64,000 nucleotides of DNA from Bacteroidaceae bacterium (GTDB lineage Bacteria > Bacteroidota > Bacteroidia > Bacteroidales > Bacteroidaceae), in the NCBI GenBank assembly GCA_017631315.1, contig JAGBTN010000017.1, positions 1 through 64,000 of the forward strand, read 5' to 3'. The position numbers and the translations under genes are program-made. This document shows positions 6,900-15,690 of this stretch, piece by piece (position 1 is the first letter of the stretch; the number at the start of each line of letters is the position of its first letter). The notes under the pieces were generated by a model that worked only from the letters and a program-made list of their open reading frames with translations, was not told where the DNA came from and did not search any database.

Positions 6900-9875
6900 A
6901 TGCGATACAAATACCATCGCGCACTGAAAGCATTGCCCGCCCTCCTGCCGGCAGTCGCCTTCGCACAACAAGCGCAACGCCCAAACATCATGCTCATCCT
7001 CGTCGATGACATCGGATATTCCGACATCGGATGCTTCGGTGGCGAAGTCGAAACACCTAACCTCGATGCCCTCGCAACATCAGGCATGCGTTTCACACAG
7101 TTCTACAATTCCGGTCGCAGCTGCCCCTCACGAGCCCAACTCATGACGGGACGTTATGCACAAACCGTTGGCATAACAGGCATGGGGCAAAGCCTTTCAC
7201 GAGACTGTGTCACTATACCCGAAGTCCTTCGCGACGCCGGATACCATACAGGCATGACCGGAAAGTGGCACCTTTCCCTTACCCAAGGATTAGGCAACAA
7301 CGTCGATCAAATGAAATGGCTGGCCCATCAAAGTACGTTCAACAATCGTCCTTTCGCACCAATCGAAACCTATCCATGCAACAGAGGCTTCGATCAGCAC
7401 TGGGGAACCATTTGGGGCGTTACCGATCACTTCGACCCGTTCTCTCTTGTGCATAACGAGGAACCTCTCTTTACCGATGGCATTCCCAAGGACTTCTATT
7501 ATGCCGACTTCGTCGCGGATAAGACGATAGATATGTTGGACGAGATGACTGCCGACGGCAAGCCTTTCTTCATGTATGTTGCTTTCCAGGAACCGCATTG
7601 GCCTGTGCAGGCAAAGGAAAAGGATATTGCTAAGTATAAGGGTAAGTTCGATGATGGTTGGGATGCGATGCGCGAACGCCGTTACAATCGTATGCTTGAA
7701 CTTGGCCTTATCAATGCTGAGGAGATGCCTGTCGTTGAGAATGCATCCGGCCGTAAATGGGCGAATGAGACAAACAAGGCTTTTCAGGCTGCAAATATGG
7801 AGGTGCATGCGGCTATGATTGACTGTGTGGACCAGAATATTGGTCGTATTATTGATGAGTTGAAGCGTCGTGGTCTTTATGACAACACTTTGATTATCTT
7901 TACTTCTGACAATGGTGCTTCGAGTGAGAACCATGGCATTGGCAGTTTCGACCGTCATGATCGTACTCGTGATGGTCAGATGGTTGTTCATAATTCGCCT
8001 ACGCCTGGTGGTCAGTTGACATATAATTATCTGCATACTGGCTGGGCTGGGGCGGTGAATACGCCTTTCCGTTATTGGAAGACGACGCAGTTCCATGGTG
8101 GTGTGGCTGCTCCTACTATTGTGCATTGGCCTGCCGGTATGGCGGAGGCGAAGGAGGGTTCTATCATGTCGCAGCCTTGCAGTTTCCTTGATGTGATGCC
8201 TACTTGTATGGAACTTGCGGGTGCTTCTTATCCTTCGTTCTATGGTGGCAACAGCATTAAGCCGCTTTGTGACGAGGCTCGCAGTTTTGTTTCTTTGCTT
8301 CAGGAGAGGGACGAATGGGATGACGAGCGAGTGATGTATTGGGAGCACGAGAGGGGTAAGGCTGTACGCAAGGGTAATTGGCGTCTTACTGCTTTGGCTA
8401 ATGGTGGCTGGCAGTTGTTTGATTTGGCTCATGACATGGCGGAGTCGAACAATGTTGCTGCGGAGTATCCGGAGAAGGTTCGTGAGATGAAGTCGATGTG
8501 GAACGCTTGGGCAAGGAATGTTGGTCTGGGTGTGGCGGAGGATATTGCCGATACGAAGACAGAACTTATCTTCCATTATCCTTTCGACGGCAATCTGGAG
8601 GATGCATCTCCTTCCGGGTATGTGCTTACTCCGAGTGCGAATGGTGTGTCTTACGGTAGTGGTAAGGCTGGCAAGGCTTTGCATCTTAATGGCAATGCTC
8701 AGTATGTCGATTTGAATACTACCGGTATTTTTGATACGCGCACCACGCAGACGACGTTCTGTGCATGGGTGTTCGACGAGAATACGTCTGCTCCTAATGC
8801 CGGCAATCAGACGGAGAATGGTGTTTACTTTCGCGACGAGGTTATTCTGGCTCAAAAGGATAATGCCGGCACGGGCCGTCTTTATCTTTATGCCAGGGCA
8901 GAGGCTCCTACGGGTGGTGGCGAGCCGACGTTTTTCTACAATAACTTTCTGGGTGCTTCCCAGCAGCGTGCAACGGCCGGTTCTCTCAAGCCGGGTACGT
9001 GGCAACATGTCGCTGTTGTGTGCAATCCTGTGGACCAGAGTATCACTTATTATATAAATGGTGAGCGCGACTGTACTGTTGGCGCGCCGACTTTCGAAGC
9101 GTGTACCGGTGGTTTCCGCATTGGCGGACACAAGGCGGGCAAGGATTATTTCAAGGGTTACATAGACGATGCGTGGTTCTTCAAAGGTGTTCTTTCTGCA
9201 GAACAGATTAAGCAGATTTATGCCGGCACGTTCGACCCTTCTCCTTTTTATCCGAGCAATGACGACGACGAGCCTGCCGTGGAGAATTGGCCCCTGAAGG
9301 CTCAGGCATACACCATCCGCAATTTCAGCGGCACGCCGGCTTATATGGTTGACAATAGGGCGAGCGACAACCGCATTACCTGCGAGGGTAGTGTGGGAGA
9401 TGCGGCTTATTGGGTGTTCGAGCCAACGGCGAATGCCCACTGCTATTTCGTGCGAAATGTGAAGACCGGCCGTTACATTCAAGGCTATGCCAAGACTTCT
9501 GGCAGCATTGTTCGCATGGGCAGCGATGCCGTGGAGTACTATGTGGCCTCCTCAACCGCAGAGGGTGGCAGGTATGGCTTTGCGTGTACTTCGGTCACTC
9601 CTCACGACTTCTCTGCCGGAACCATCGGGCTGAATTTGCGGGCAGAAAGTAATCAGGCCGATTGCCTGGTGCAGACGTATGCTGCTGCCGCCGGCACAAA
9701 CCACCGTTCTTTCTGGACACTCGACGTTGTCCCCGACGATATTATTACCGGAATGGTGCTCCCTGTGCCGAATTCTACAGCAGACATGCCGACCTACGAC
9801 TTGCTCGGACGGCGGATAGCCAGAGGCTCTTCAGGCATCCATATTCAGCAAGGGAAGAAATACCTGCGCAAGTAG
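6900..9875 (+). CDS. Secreted sulfatase with LamG and ricin-lectin-like domains
   Basis: A 991-residue type I sulfatase, expected to remove sulfate esters from a host or plant polysaccharide. The maturation motif CPSR is at residues 75-78 (SGRSCPSRAQLMTGRY), so Cys75 would become formylglycine, which in anaerobes needs a radical-SAM maturase not found here. Metal-binding residues show in LILVDDIGYSDIG and TSDNGAS. The N terminus has a short signal-like stretch ending near AFAQQ. Domain order: sulfatase about 25-545, a LamG-type concanavalin fold about 555-780 (FHYPFDGNLED), a ricin-lectin-like repeat about 800-944 matching the two in the preceding gene, and a sorting tail (YDLLGRRIARGSSGIHIQQG). 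Codon use changes sharply around 7,480. Confidence 0.92.
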   Translation: MRYKYHRALKALPALLPAVAFAQQAQRPNIMLILVDDIGYSDIGCFGGEVETPNLDALATSGMRFTQFYNSGRSCPSRAQLMTGRYAQTVGITGMGQSLSRDCVTIPEVLRDAGYHTGMTGKWHLSLTQGLGNNVDQMKWLAHQSTFNNRPFAPIETYPCNRGFDQHWGTIWGVTDHFDPFSLVHNEEPLFTDGIPKDFYYADFVADKTIDMLDEMTADGKPFFMYVAFQEPHWPVQAKEKDIAKYKGKFDDGWDAMRERRYNRMLELGLINAEEMPVVENASGRKWANETNKAFQAANMEVHAAMIDCVDQNIGRIIDELKRRGLYDNTLIIFTSDNGASSENHGIGSFDRHDRTRDGQMVVHNSPTPGGQLTYNYLHTGWAGAVNTPFRYWKTTQFHGGVAAPTIVHWPAGMAEAKEGSIMSQPCSFLDVMPTCMELAGASYPSFYGGNSIKPLCDEARSFVSLLQERDEWDDERVMYWEHERGKAVRKGNWRLTALANGGWQLFDLAHDMAESNNVAAEYPEKVREMKSMWNAWARNVGLGVAEDIADTKTELIFHYPFDGNLEDASPSGYVLTPSANGVSYGSGKAGKALHLNGNAQYVDLNTTGIFDTRTTQTTFCAWVFDENTSAPNAGNQTENGVYFRDEVILAQKDNAGTGRLYLYARAEAPTGGGEPTFFYNNFLGASQQRATAGSLKPGTWQHVAVVCNPVDQSITYYINGERDCTVGAPTFEACTGGFRIGGHKAGKDYFKGYIDDAWFFKGVLSAEQIKQIYAGTFDPSPFYPSNDDDEPAVENWPLKAQAYTIRNFSGTPAYMVDNRASDNRITCEGSVGDAAYWVFEPTANAHCYFVRNVKTGRYIQGYAKTSGSIVRMGSDAVEYYVASSTAEGGRYGFACTSVTPHDFSAGTIGLNLRAESNQADCLVQTYAAAAGTNHRSFWTLDVVPDDIITGMVLPVPNSTADMPTYDLLGRRIARGSSGIHIQQGKKYLRK

Positions 9876-9883
9876 TCAGAAAA

Positions 9884-9971
9884 ACAGGTTAAGGGTTTTG
9901 GCAATAATGGTTAACCATTCCGGCCAAAACCCTTAACCTTTATTCAAATAATGCTTAACCTTTTTGGAGGA
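9884..9971. repeat. 22-bp-period array with 17-bp inverted arms (locus c)
   Basis: Units start at 9884, 9906, 9928 and 9950 between convergent genes. Unit 1 and unit 3 contain perfect 17-bp inverted arms, AGGTTAAGGGTTTTGGC (9886-9902) and its complement (9923-9939). Both arms depart from the usual core in a matching way, which keeps the pairing. Unit 2 (AATGGTTAACC core) forms the loop. Confidence 0.88.
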
Positions 9972-10014
9972 CAACCTTGTGCCTTATTCCCGAATTGGCA
10001 GAAGTCGCTGAATG

Positions 10015-10536
10015 TCAAGGTAGTAATCTCGGTGTAGAATCGTTCTGCCAAACAGCAATAGGGTAGGCCTCGGTGGGCATGTCGAACTTGCAGATGTTAG
10101 GCATCTTGTAGGGCTTCTCTTTCTTCGGCCTATAGGGAATCTCGTTGGGAAGAATGGGCGTAATCTCCATCTTGGCGTAGCCGACATGGATAATGCCCAA
10201 CTTCCTGGCAGCGGCACGGCTGAGGTCGAGGACGAAACGCTTGGAGTAGGGACCACGGTCGGTGACACGGACAACCACAGAACGGCCGTTGCGCGGATTG
10301 CGCACCTGGAGCAAAGTGCCGAACGGAAGCCTCAGATGTGCACAAGTCATACTGTCGCGATGGTAAAACTCGCCGTTTGCCATGCGCAGACCATGCAACA
10401 TGTTCGCATAATACGAAGCATAGCCCTTGAACATATTTTCGTGGTCGAGAATCAACGAATCCCTGCCTTCTGCCAGCATCGCAGTGCTACAAAAGAAGAA
10501 CAGATAAAAGGCTGCAAACAATCTACTCATCGACAA
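10015..10536 (-). CDS. rlpA: RlpA-like septal/peptidoglycan lytic transglycosylase family protein
   Basis: A 173-residue protein with a signal peptide (LFAAFYLFFFCSTAMLA) followed by a double-psi beta-barrel domain of the RlpA family. GYASYYANMLHGLRMANGE matches the start of the family domain, MTCAHLRLPFGTLLQV carries the conserved histidine, and VRVTDRGPYSKRFVLDLSRAA the conserved aspartate of the lytic transglycosylase active site. It likely cleaves peptidoglycan strands lacking stem peptides. There is no lipobox and no SPOR domain, so it is the short periplasmic form common in Bacteroidetes. It is divergent from the polysaccharide-export pair and convergent with the sulfatase. Confidence 0.88.
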   Translation of the reverse strand: MSMSRLFAAFYLFFFCSTAMLAEGRDSLILDHENMFKGYASYYANMLHGLRMANGEFYHRDSMTCAHLRLPFGTLLQVRNPRNGRSVVVRVTDRGPYSKRFVLDLSRAAARKLGIIHVGYAKMEITPILPNEIPYRPKKEKPYKMPNICKFDMPTEAYPIAVWQNDSTPRLLP

Positions 10537-10648
10537 ACAAAAGCCTCATGTTACATAATTCGGGTGCAAGTTAGGAATTTCTTTCTGATAAACAGAGCGA
10601 AACAAGCGTTTTTTTTCATTAAATAGCCCAAGTATGATTTTTTTTTAG

Positions 10649-10656
10649 TAATTTTG
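10649..10656 (+). promoter_or_regulatory. -7 box before the export lipoprotein
   Basis: TAATTTTG about 27 bp before the start codon at 10683 fits TAnnTTTG; a clear -33 box was not seen. Confidence 0.5.
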
Positions 10657-10682
10657 CGTGCTAAACTTTTGAATAATAGAAA

Positions 10683-11501
10683 ATGAAAAGCATAAAAAAT
10701 CTGCTCCCCGTGTGTATCATCTGCCTTGGATTCTTCACATCCTGCATCTCAAACAAAAAGATGATATACCTGCAAGGCGCAACACAAGAATACGCCGTAC
10801 CACAGGAAATAAAAGACTATTTCGAACTGAAGGTACAGCCCGACGACCAACTCGCCATCTCCGTGTCAAGCAAAGACGCAGAGCTGCTCGTCCGCTTCAA
10901 CAACAACACACTCATAGGCGGCGGCAATAATTCACAGACAGGCACAAACACCGTCAACGTCTCCTCCGGCGTCTCCTATTTCCGCGTCAATAAAAACGGA
11001 GACATCGAGTTCCCCATCTTCGGCACAATCCACGTCGGCGGAATGACAACAGGCGAGATATCAGCACTCATACAGAACCGCATGATTGGCGAAGGCTACA
11101 TCAACGACGCCGTAGTCAACACAAAAATAATGAGCTTCAAGGTAACCGTCATGGGCGACGTCAAAGCACCCGGCACACAAACCTATCAAGGAGAACGCCT
11201 CACCATACTCGAAGCACTCGGCAAAGCAGGCGACCTCACAAACACAGCCCACCGCAATAACGTCCTCGTTATCCGCGAAGAAAACGGCTTGCGAAGAGCC
11301 TATGAAGTCAACTTGCTCGACAATCAATCAGTCTTCAGCTCACCCGCATACTACCTGCAGCAGAACGATGTCATCTACGTACAACCCAATAAAAGCCAAC
11401 GCGTAAAAGGCAGCACGAGCTACACCTGGCTCTCCGTCGGCAGTACCGTTGTCGGCATGATCGTCAGCATCGTATCGCTCATCGTCGCACTCAAAAGATA
11501 A
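10683..11501 (+). CDS. Wza-like polysaccharide export lipoprotein
   Basis: A 272-residue outer-membrane polysaccharide export protein. The signal peptide ends in a lipobox (GFFTSC), so Cys21 or so is lipidated. The poly_export domain is visible (KVQPDDQLAISVSSKDAELL, then YFRVNKNGDIEFPIFGTIHV), followed by SLBB-type repeats (VTVMGDVKAPGTQTYQGERL, ILEALGKAGDLTNTAHRNNV). A C-terminal hydrophobic stretch (VGSTVVGMIVSIVSLIVAL) spans the outer membrane as in Wza. It forms the exit channel for an exopolysaccharide with the Wzc-like kinase 9 nt downstream. No glycosyltransferase or polymerase genes follow, so the rest of the pathway is elsewhere. Codons favour C and A endings, unlike the second half of the next gene. 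Confidence 0.9.
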   Translation: MKSIKNLLPVCIICLGFFTSCISNKKMIYLQGATQEYAVPQEIKDYFELKVQPDDQLAISVSSKDAELLVRFNNNTLIGGGNNSQTGTNTVNVSSGVSYFRVNKNGDIEFPIFGTIHVGGMTTGEISALIQNRMIGEGYINDAVVNTKIMSFKVTVMGDVKAPGTQTYQGERLTILEALGKAGDLTNTAHRNNVLVIREENGLRRAYEVNLLDNQSVFSSPAYYLQQNDVIYVQPNKSQRVKGSTSYTWLSVGSTVVGMIVSIVSLIVALKR

Positions 11502-11510
11502 TAAATACCC

Positions 11511-13934
11511 ATGGACGCAAACAATAACAACACAACTGCACGCCGTCGTGTAGCCAGGAACAGCATAACAGAAGAAACCCTCACCTTCCGCGACATATAC
11601 GACATGTTTGTCGCCAACAAAATGTGGTTCCTTCTCTCCGTCATCGTCTGCCTCGCACTCTCACGACTTTACCTTGCCACACAAACAAACATCTACCAGC
11701 GACAGGCCGTAATGCTGGTAAAGGACGACAATGGTCAAGGAGGCAGCCGACGTTCCAACATCAGCACAGATGCATTGATGCAGCTGAACGGCGTCCTTGC
11801 CGGTACAAGTGTCAAGAATGAGGTCTTCATTCTTCACTCTTTCCAACTGGCACAAGAGGTAGCCAAAAAGCTTCAACTGGACGTTATGTACAGCGTACGT
11901 TCCGGATTGCGCAACGTTTCGCTCTACGACAAGCGACCCTTTACCGCCAACTTCACAACAGAATTTACCGTTCCGGCAAGCTTTATGCTGACAATCGACA
12001 GCTGCGGAGGCGGAAACATCACAGATGTTCAGTATGGACCCCTCATGAAAGAGTCCGATTTCACAGCAAAAGTTGAGTGGGGAAAAGAGGTGAAGACACC
12101 ATTTGGCAACTTCGTTTTGACTCCCGACACCGCCATGTTGGAGATTTTTGTTGGTATGAGTGTTAAGGTTCAGCGCATCAGTGTGGAAGACGCCGCCATC
12201 ATTTTGTACAATAAGGTTTCGAGTGGTGAGGTGGACAAGGAGAGCACTTTGGTGCGAATCACTTGCACGGATTCCAACATTCAACGTGCTGATGACATCT
12301 TGAACGGTTTGCTTAATGCTTATAAGCAGAGCATCATCGACGATAAGAACCAGATTGCCAAGAGTACTTCCGAGTTCATTGAGGAGCGAATTGCTCTCAT
12401 TCATTCCGAACTGAGTGATGTTGAGGGGCAGATGGCTGACTTCAAGCAGACCAGTGGCCTTGTGGACCTTAAGGCGAGCAGCGATGCTATCATTACGCAG
12501 AGTAGTTCTGCCCGCCAGCGTACCATACAGGCTGAGATGCAGTATTCTATGGTGGGATACTTGGTTGACTATGTTACTCAGAACATGGGCGAGAACAGTC
12601 TTATCCCGACGATGGGTGGCATCAACGACACTGGCATTGCTTCTCAGATTTCGAACTACAACCAGATGATGTTGAACCGCAATCGTTTGGCTGAGAACAC
12701 TTCGGCGAACAGTCCGACTATTCATGACATGGACCTCAATCTCTCGCAGATGCGTGCTGCGGTTCTTGCTTCTCTCAAGGGTTATAGTGAGAGCCTTAAG
12801 TTGCAGGTGGACAGGGCAAAGAAGGAGGAGGTTGCGCTGATGGGCAGTATCCAGGCTGTTCCTCAGAAGGAGAAGCAGGTTATTGACATTGCCCGCCAGC
12901 AGGCTATCAAGGAGACGCTGTATACTTATTTGTTGAACAAGCGTGAGGAGACGGCTCTTCAGCTTGCTATTACCGAGGCGAATATCCGTGTTGTGGAGAG
13001 ACCTTTTGGCGACCGTCATCCCATTGCTCCGCGTACTCAGGTGACTATGCTTGTTGCCTTGATGCTTGGTTTGATGATACCTTTTGTTGTGTTCTTCCTG
13101 AGGAGGTTCTTCGATACCACGGTGCATGGTCGTCGTGATGTAGAGAAGTTCACTACGATACCTATTTTGGGTGAGGTGCCTCACGGTCAGCCTGGTACTG
13201 GTGAATCTGAGATTATTGTGAGCAAGCAGAACGATGATGTTCTGACGGAGGCATTCCGTATGTTGCGATTTAACATGTCGTTTATCAATAAGGATGCGCG
13301 TGTCATTATGCTGACGAGTACCATGCCTGGCGAGGGTAAGACGTTCATCAGTGGTAACTTTGCTGCTACGTTGGGCATTACGGGCAAGAAGGTGGTGCTT
13401 GTAGATGCGGATATCCGCAAGCGTACCAGAAGTCGTTTGATGTCGATGGATAAAACTTTGGGTTTGACGTCATATCTTTCCGGCTCGGTGGACGATGTGC
13501 GCAGCCTGATTGTTACGAAGAACAAGGAGTGCAACCTGGACTTTTTGCCGGCGGGCATTATGGCTCCCAATCCGGCGGAGTTGCTGATGACGGGCCGTTT
13601 GGAGCAGTGCATCGAGGATTTGAAGAAGTATTACGACTATATTGTCATCGACAATGTGCCTGCTCAGGCGGTGGCTGATGCCGGTATTGTCAATCGTGTG
13701 GCGGACTTCACCATATATGTTTTGCGCGAGACGAAGATTGACCGTCGTTTCCTTCCCGAACTGGAACGCTTGCATCAGGAGAAGATTTTCAATCACCTCT
13801 GCATCGTTATCAACGACAGTCGTGCGAAGACCAAGAAATATGGTTACGGCTATGGTTATGGCTACGGTTATGGTTACGGCTATGGCAGAGCGGAGGAGAA
13901 GAGCCGCTGGAAGAAGTTGTTCTCCCGTAAGTAG
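11511..13934 (+). CDS. Wzc-like polysaccharide co-polymerase and tyrosine autokinase
   Basis: An 807-residue inner-membrane protein that sets exopolysaccharide chain length and phosphorylates itself. The N terminus has a Wzz domain with a membrane span near 40-58 (MWFLLSVIVCLALSRLYLA), a long periplasmic coiled-coil region, and a second span near 510-530 (VTMLVALMLGLMIPFVVFFL). The cytoplasmic BY-kinase has Walker A at about 603-612 (STMPGEGKTF), Walker A' (VVLVDADIRKR) and Walker B (YDYIVIDNVP). The C terminus carries a tyrosine cluster of eight alternating Tyr-Gly pairs (about 777-793), the expected autophosphorylation site, encoded by a near-perfect hexanucleotide repeat. Codon use shifts from C/A-ending to T/G-ending around 12,090. 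Confidence 0.93.
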   Translation: MDANNNNTTARRRVARNSITEETLTFRDIYDMFVANKMWFLLSVIVCLALSRLYLATQTNIYQRQAVMLVKDDNGQGGSRRSNISTDALMQLNGVLAGTSVKNEVFILHSFQLAQEVAKKLQLDVMYSVRSGLRNVSLYDKRPFTANFTTEFTVPASFMLTIDSCGGGNITDVQYGPLMKESDFTAKVEWGKEVKTPFGNFVLTPDTAMLEIFVGMSVKVQRISVEDAAIILYNKVSSGEVDKESTLVRITCTDSNIQRADDILNGLLNAYKQSIIDDKNQIAKSTSEFIEERIALIHSELSDVEGQMADFKQTSGLVDLKASSDAIITQSSSARQRTIQAEMQYSMVGYLVDYVTQNMGENSLIPTMGGINDTGIASQISNYNQMMLNRNRLAENTSANSPTIHDMDLNLSQMRAAVLASLKGYSESLKLQVDRAKKEEVALMGSIQAVPQKEKQVIDIARQQAIKETLYTYLLNKREETALQLAITEANIRVVERPFGDRHPIAPRTQVTMLVALMLGLMIPFVVFFLRRFFDTTVHGRRDVEKFTTIPILGEVPHGQPGTGESEIIVSKQNDDVLTEAFRMLRFNMSFINKDARVIMLTSTMPGEGKTFISGNFAATLGITGKKVVLVDADIRKRTRSRLMSMDKTLGLTSYLSGSVDDVRSLIVTKNKECNLDFLPAGIMAPNPAELLMTGRLEQCIEDLKKYYDYIVIDNVPAQAVADAGIVNRVADFTIYVLRETKIDRRFLPELERLHQEKIFNHLCIVINDSRAKTKKYGYGYGYGYGYGYGYGRAEEKSRWKKLFSRK
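13838..13886 (+). repeat. Coding hexanucleotide repeat (Tyr-Gly tail)
   Basis: About eight copies of TAYGGY encode the alternating Tyr-Gly tail of the kinase. Third positions vary between C and T. Loss or gain of whole 6-bp units would keep the frame while changing the number of phosphorylatable tyrosines. Confidence 0.85.
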
Positions 13935-13959
13935 GACGTTTGATTTTCTTTCTACAATA

Positions 13960-13990
13960 GAAGCGCACCCCATCGGCGGTGCGCTTTTTC
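13960..13990 (+). terminator. Terminator of the export operon
   Basis: AAGCGCACC pairs with GGTGCGCTT across CCATCGGC-type loop bases, followed by TTTTC, 25-30 bp after the kinase stop codon. Confidence 0.85.
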
Positions 13991-14015
13991 ATTGCCTTTT
14001 AGGAGTGTCGTCAAT

Positions 14016-14103
14016 AATGCTTAACCTTTTTGCCCATAATGCTTAACCTTTCTGCCTGTAATGGTTAACCTTTTTGGCAATAATGCTTAACCATTATTTT
14101 TAT
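14016..14103. repeat. 22-bp-period array, GGTTAACC family (locus d)
   Basis: Four units start at 14016, 14038, 14060 and 14082, each beginning AATGCTTAACC or AATGGTTAACC and followed by a T-rich tract and a GCC-type end. This is the most regular copy in the window. It lies between convergent wzc and rodA, after a normal hairpin terminator. Confidence 0.9.
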
Positions 14104-14167
14104 CCATTTGCGTAGATGGTTCCGGATGGCTGGTTTTGTGTGTGGGAATGGTCTGCTGGAGGTGTTG

Positions 14168-15673
14168 TCAGCGTTGCATGCGGTCGCGTCCGGCATCTAT
14201 CCTTAAGAAGGAAAAGAGCAGGATGGTGAATCCCCAAAGCGATGAACCTCCGTAACTGAAGAATGGGAGCGGAATGCCTATGACCGGCGTCAGGCCAAGC
14301 ACCATGCCAACGTTGATGAAGACATGAAAGAGGAAGATGCTCAGCACACAGTAGCCATATACTCGCCCGAACGTGTAGGGCTGCCTCTCTGCCAGATGCA
14401 GCAGCCTCAGAATGAGCGTCAGGAAGAGCAGCAGCACAACGGCACACCCGATGAAACCCTCCTCCTCGCCTACGGTACAGAAGATGAAGTCGGTGTCCTG
14501 TTCCGGCACATATTTCAGTTTTGTCTGTGTGCCGTTGAGGAATCCCTTGCCTTTCAGCCCGCCCGAACCAATGGCAATCTTTGCCTGTATCACATTGTAA
14601 CCGGCGCCTCTGGGGTCGTCTTCCAGACCGAGCAGAACACGGATGCGTGTCTGCTGGTGTGGCTCCAGAACATTGTTGAGCACGAAGTGTGTGGAATAGA
14701 AAAAGCCGATGCTGCCTAATGTGAAGAGGGCAATGAGCAGATAGGACATCATGCGCTCGCGCAGCGAAAGGTAGAGCAGGTAGAAAACCAGCAGACCATT
14801 GGCAACGACCATGGCCCAAACGGCATTGCAGGGATAGACATATTTTGCAAAAAGCATGGCTGCAGCATCAACCAGCAGCAGCGTCCCTATCAGGTTCCTC
14901 CTCGAAGATGAGGCCTTCCTGCCTTCTCCCTTCGAGGATGACTTGGTGTAGGTCAGCATAAAGCCTACAGTGAAGACCTGGATAAGCAGCATGACAAGCC
15001 CATGGCCAAGGCTCATCTGCTCGATGCCCCACAGCGGCTCGTCGGCAAACCGAACGCCTACAACAAAATAGACAATAGCAGAAATGGCTGTAAAAAGGAT
15101 GCTGCCAGGCATGCCTTCGCGATAGAGAACCAGAAACAAGGCACTGTAAACCAGCGCACTGCCCGTCTCCTTTTGCATAACAATCAAGCCCATGGGCAGA
15201 ACAATCAAAGCAATGCCTATGATGAGGTCACGCCAGTTCCTGACGTCAAACCCATAGATGCTCATCACTTTCGCCAGGCACAGTGCCACACCAAACTTGG
15301 CAAACTCCGCCGGCTGAATGCTGAAACTGCCTATCTTAATCCACGACAGAGAGCCCTTAATATCGTGAGCCAGGAAAGGCGTCGCAAGCAGTAACACCAA
15401 AAAGCCTAAATATATAATGTATGAGAGCGATTCGAAAATCCGGTCGTCCAGCATCGTAATGAGAAGAGCAAGCAATAAGGAGGTGCCAATCCAAACAATC
15501 TGCATGCCACTGCGGGAAGAGAAGTCAAGAATGTTGCCAGCCTGGTCGTAGTCGTAACTTGCTCCGCAGACACTCATCCACCCCAATGCCAGCAAGACAA
15601 GGTAGATGAAAATTGTCACCCAGTCCAGCGAACCCAACAGCGAAGGCGTCTTCTTCTTGTTCTTTGCGTTCAT
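14168..15673 (-). CDS. rodA: Rod-shape SEDS glycosyltransferase RodA
   Basis: A 501-residue polytopic SEDS protein that polymerises lipid II glycan strands during cylindrical wall growth with PBP2. Many membrane segments are evident from the start (WVTIFIYLVLLALGWMSVCG). Family landmarks include SLSWIKIGSFSIQPAEFAKF and the C-terminal VIGIPLPFFSYGGSSLWGF. It is somewhat longer than E. coli RodA because of an insertion around residues 240-330 (KSSSKGEGRKASSSR then extra spans), as in other Bacteroidetes. It is the last gene of the rod-shape operon, 17 nt after mrdA. A close paralogue FtsW is the main alternative, but operon context favours RodA. Confidence 0.95.
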   Translation of the reverse strand: MNAKNKKKTPSLLGSLDWVTIFIYLVLLALGWMSVCGASYDYDQAGNILDFSSRSGMQIVWIGTSLLLALLITMLDDRIFESLSYIIYLGFLVLLLATPFLAHDIKGSLSWIKIGSFSIQPAEFAKFGVALCLAKVMSIYGFDVRNWRDLIIGIALIVLPMGLIVMQKETGSALVYSALFLVLYREGMPGSILFTAISAIVYFVVGVRFADEPLWGIEQMSLGHGLVMLLIQVFTVGFMLTYTKSSSKGEGRKASSSRRNLIGTLLLVDAAAMLFAKYVYPCNAVWAMVVANGLLVFYLLYLSLRERMMSYLLIALFTLGSIGFFYSTHFVLNNVLEPHQQTRIRVLLGLEDDPRGAGYNVIQAKIAIGSGGLKGKGFLNGTQTKLKYVPEQDTDFIFCTVGEEEGFIGCAVVLLLFLTLILRLLHLAERQPYTFGRVYGYCVLSIFLFHVFINVGMVLGLTPVIGIPLPFFSYGGSSLWGFTILLFSFLRIDAGRDRMQR

Positions 15674-15690
15674 GATTCCCGTCAGTTTGT

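Noticed and set aside
7290-9482. A 730-codon open frame antisense to the sulfatase gene
   Set aside because: It has no signal, domain or start context and reflects the codon bias of the sense gene, which has full catalytic motifs.
14016-14103. CRISPR array
   Set aside because: Units are 22 bp with no repeat-spacer alternation, at most four per locus, and no cas genes are present.
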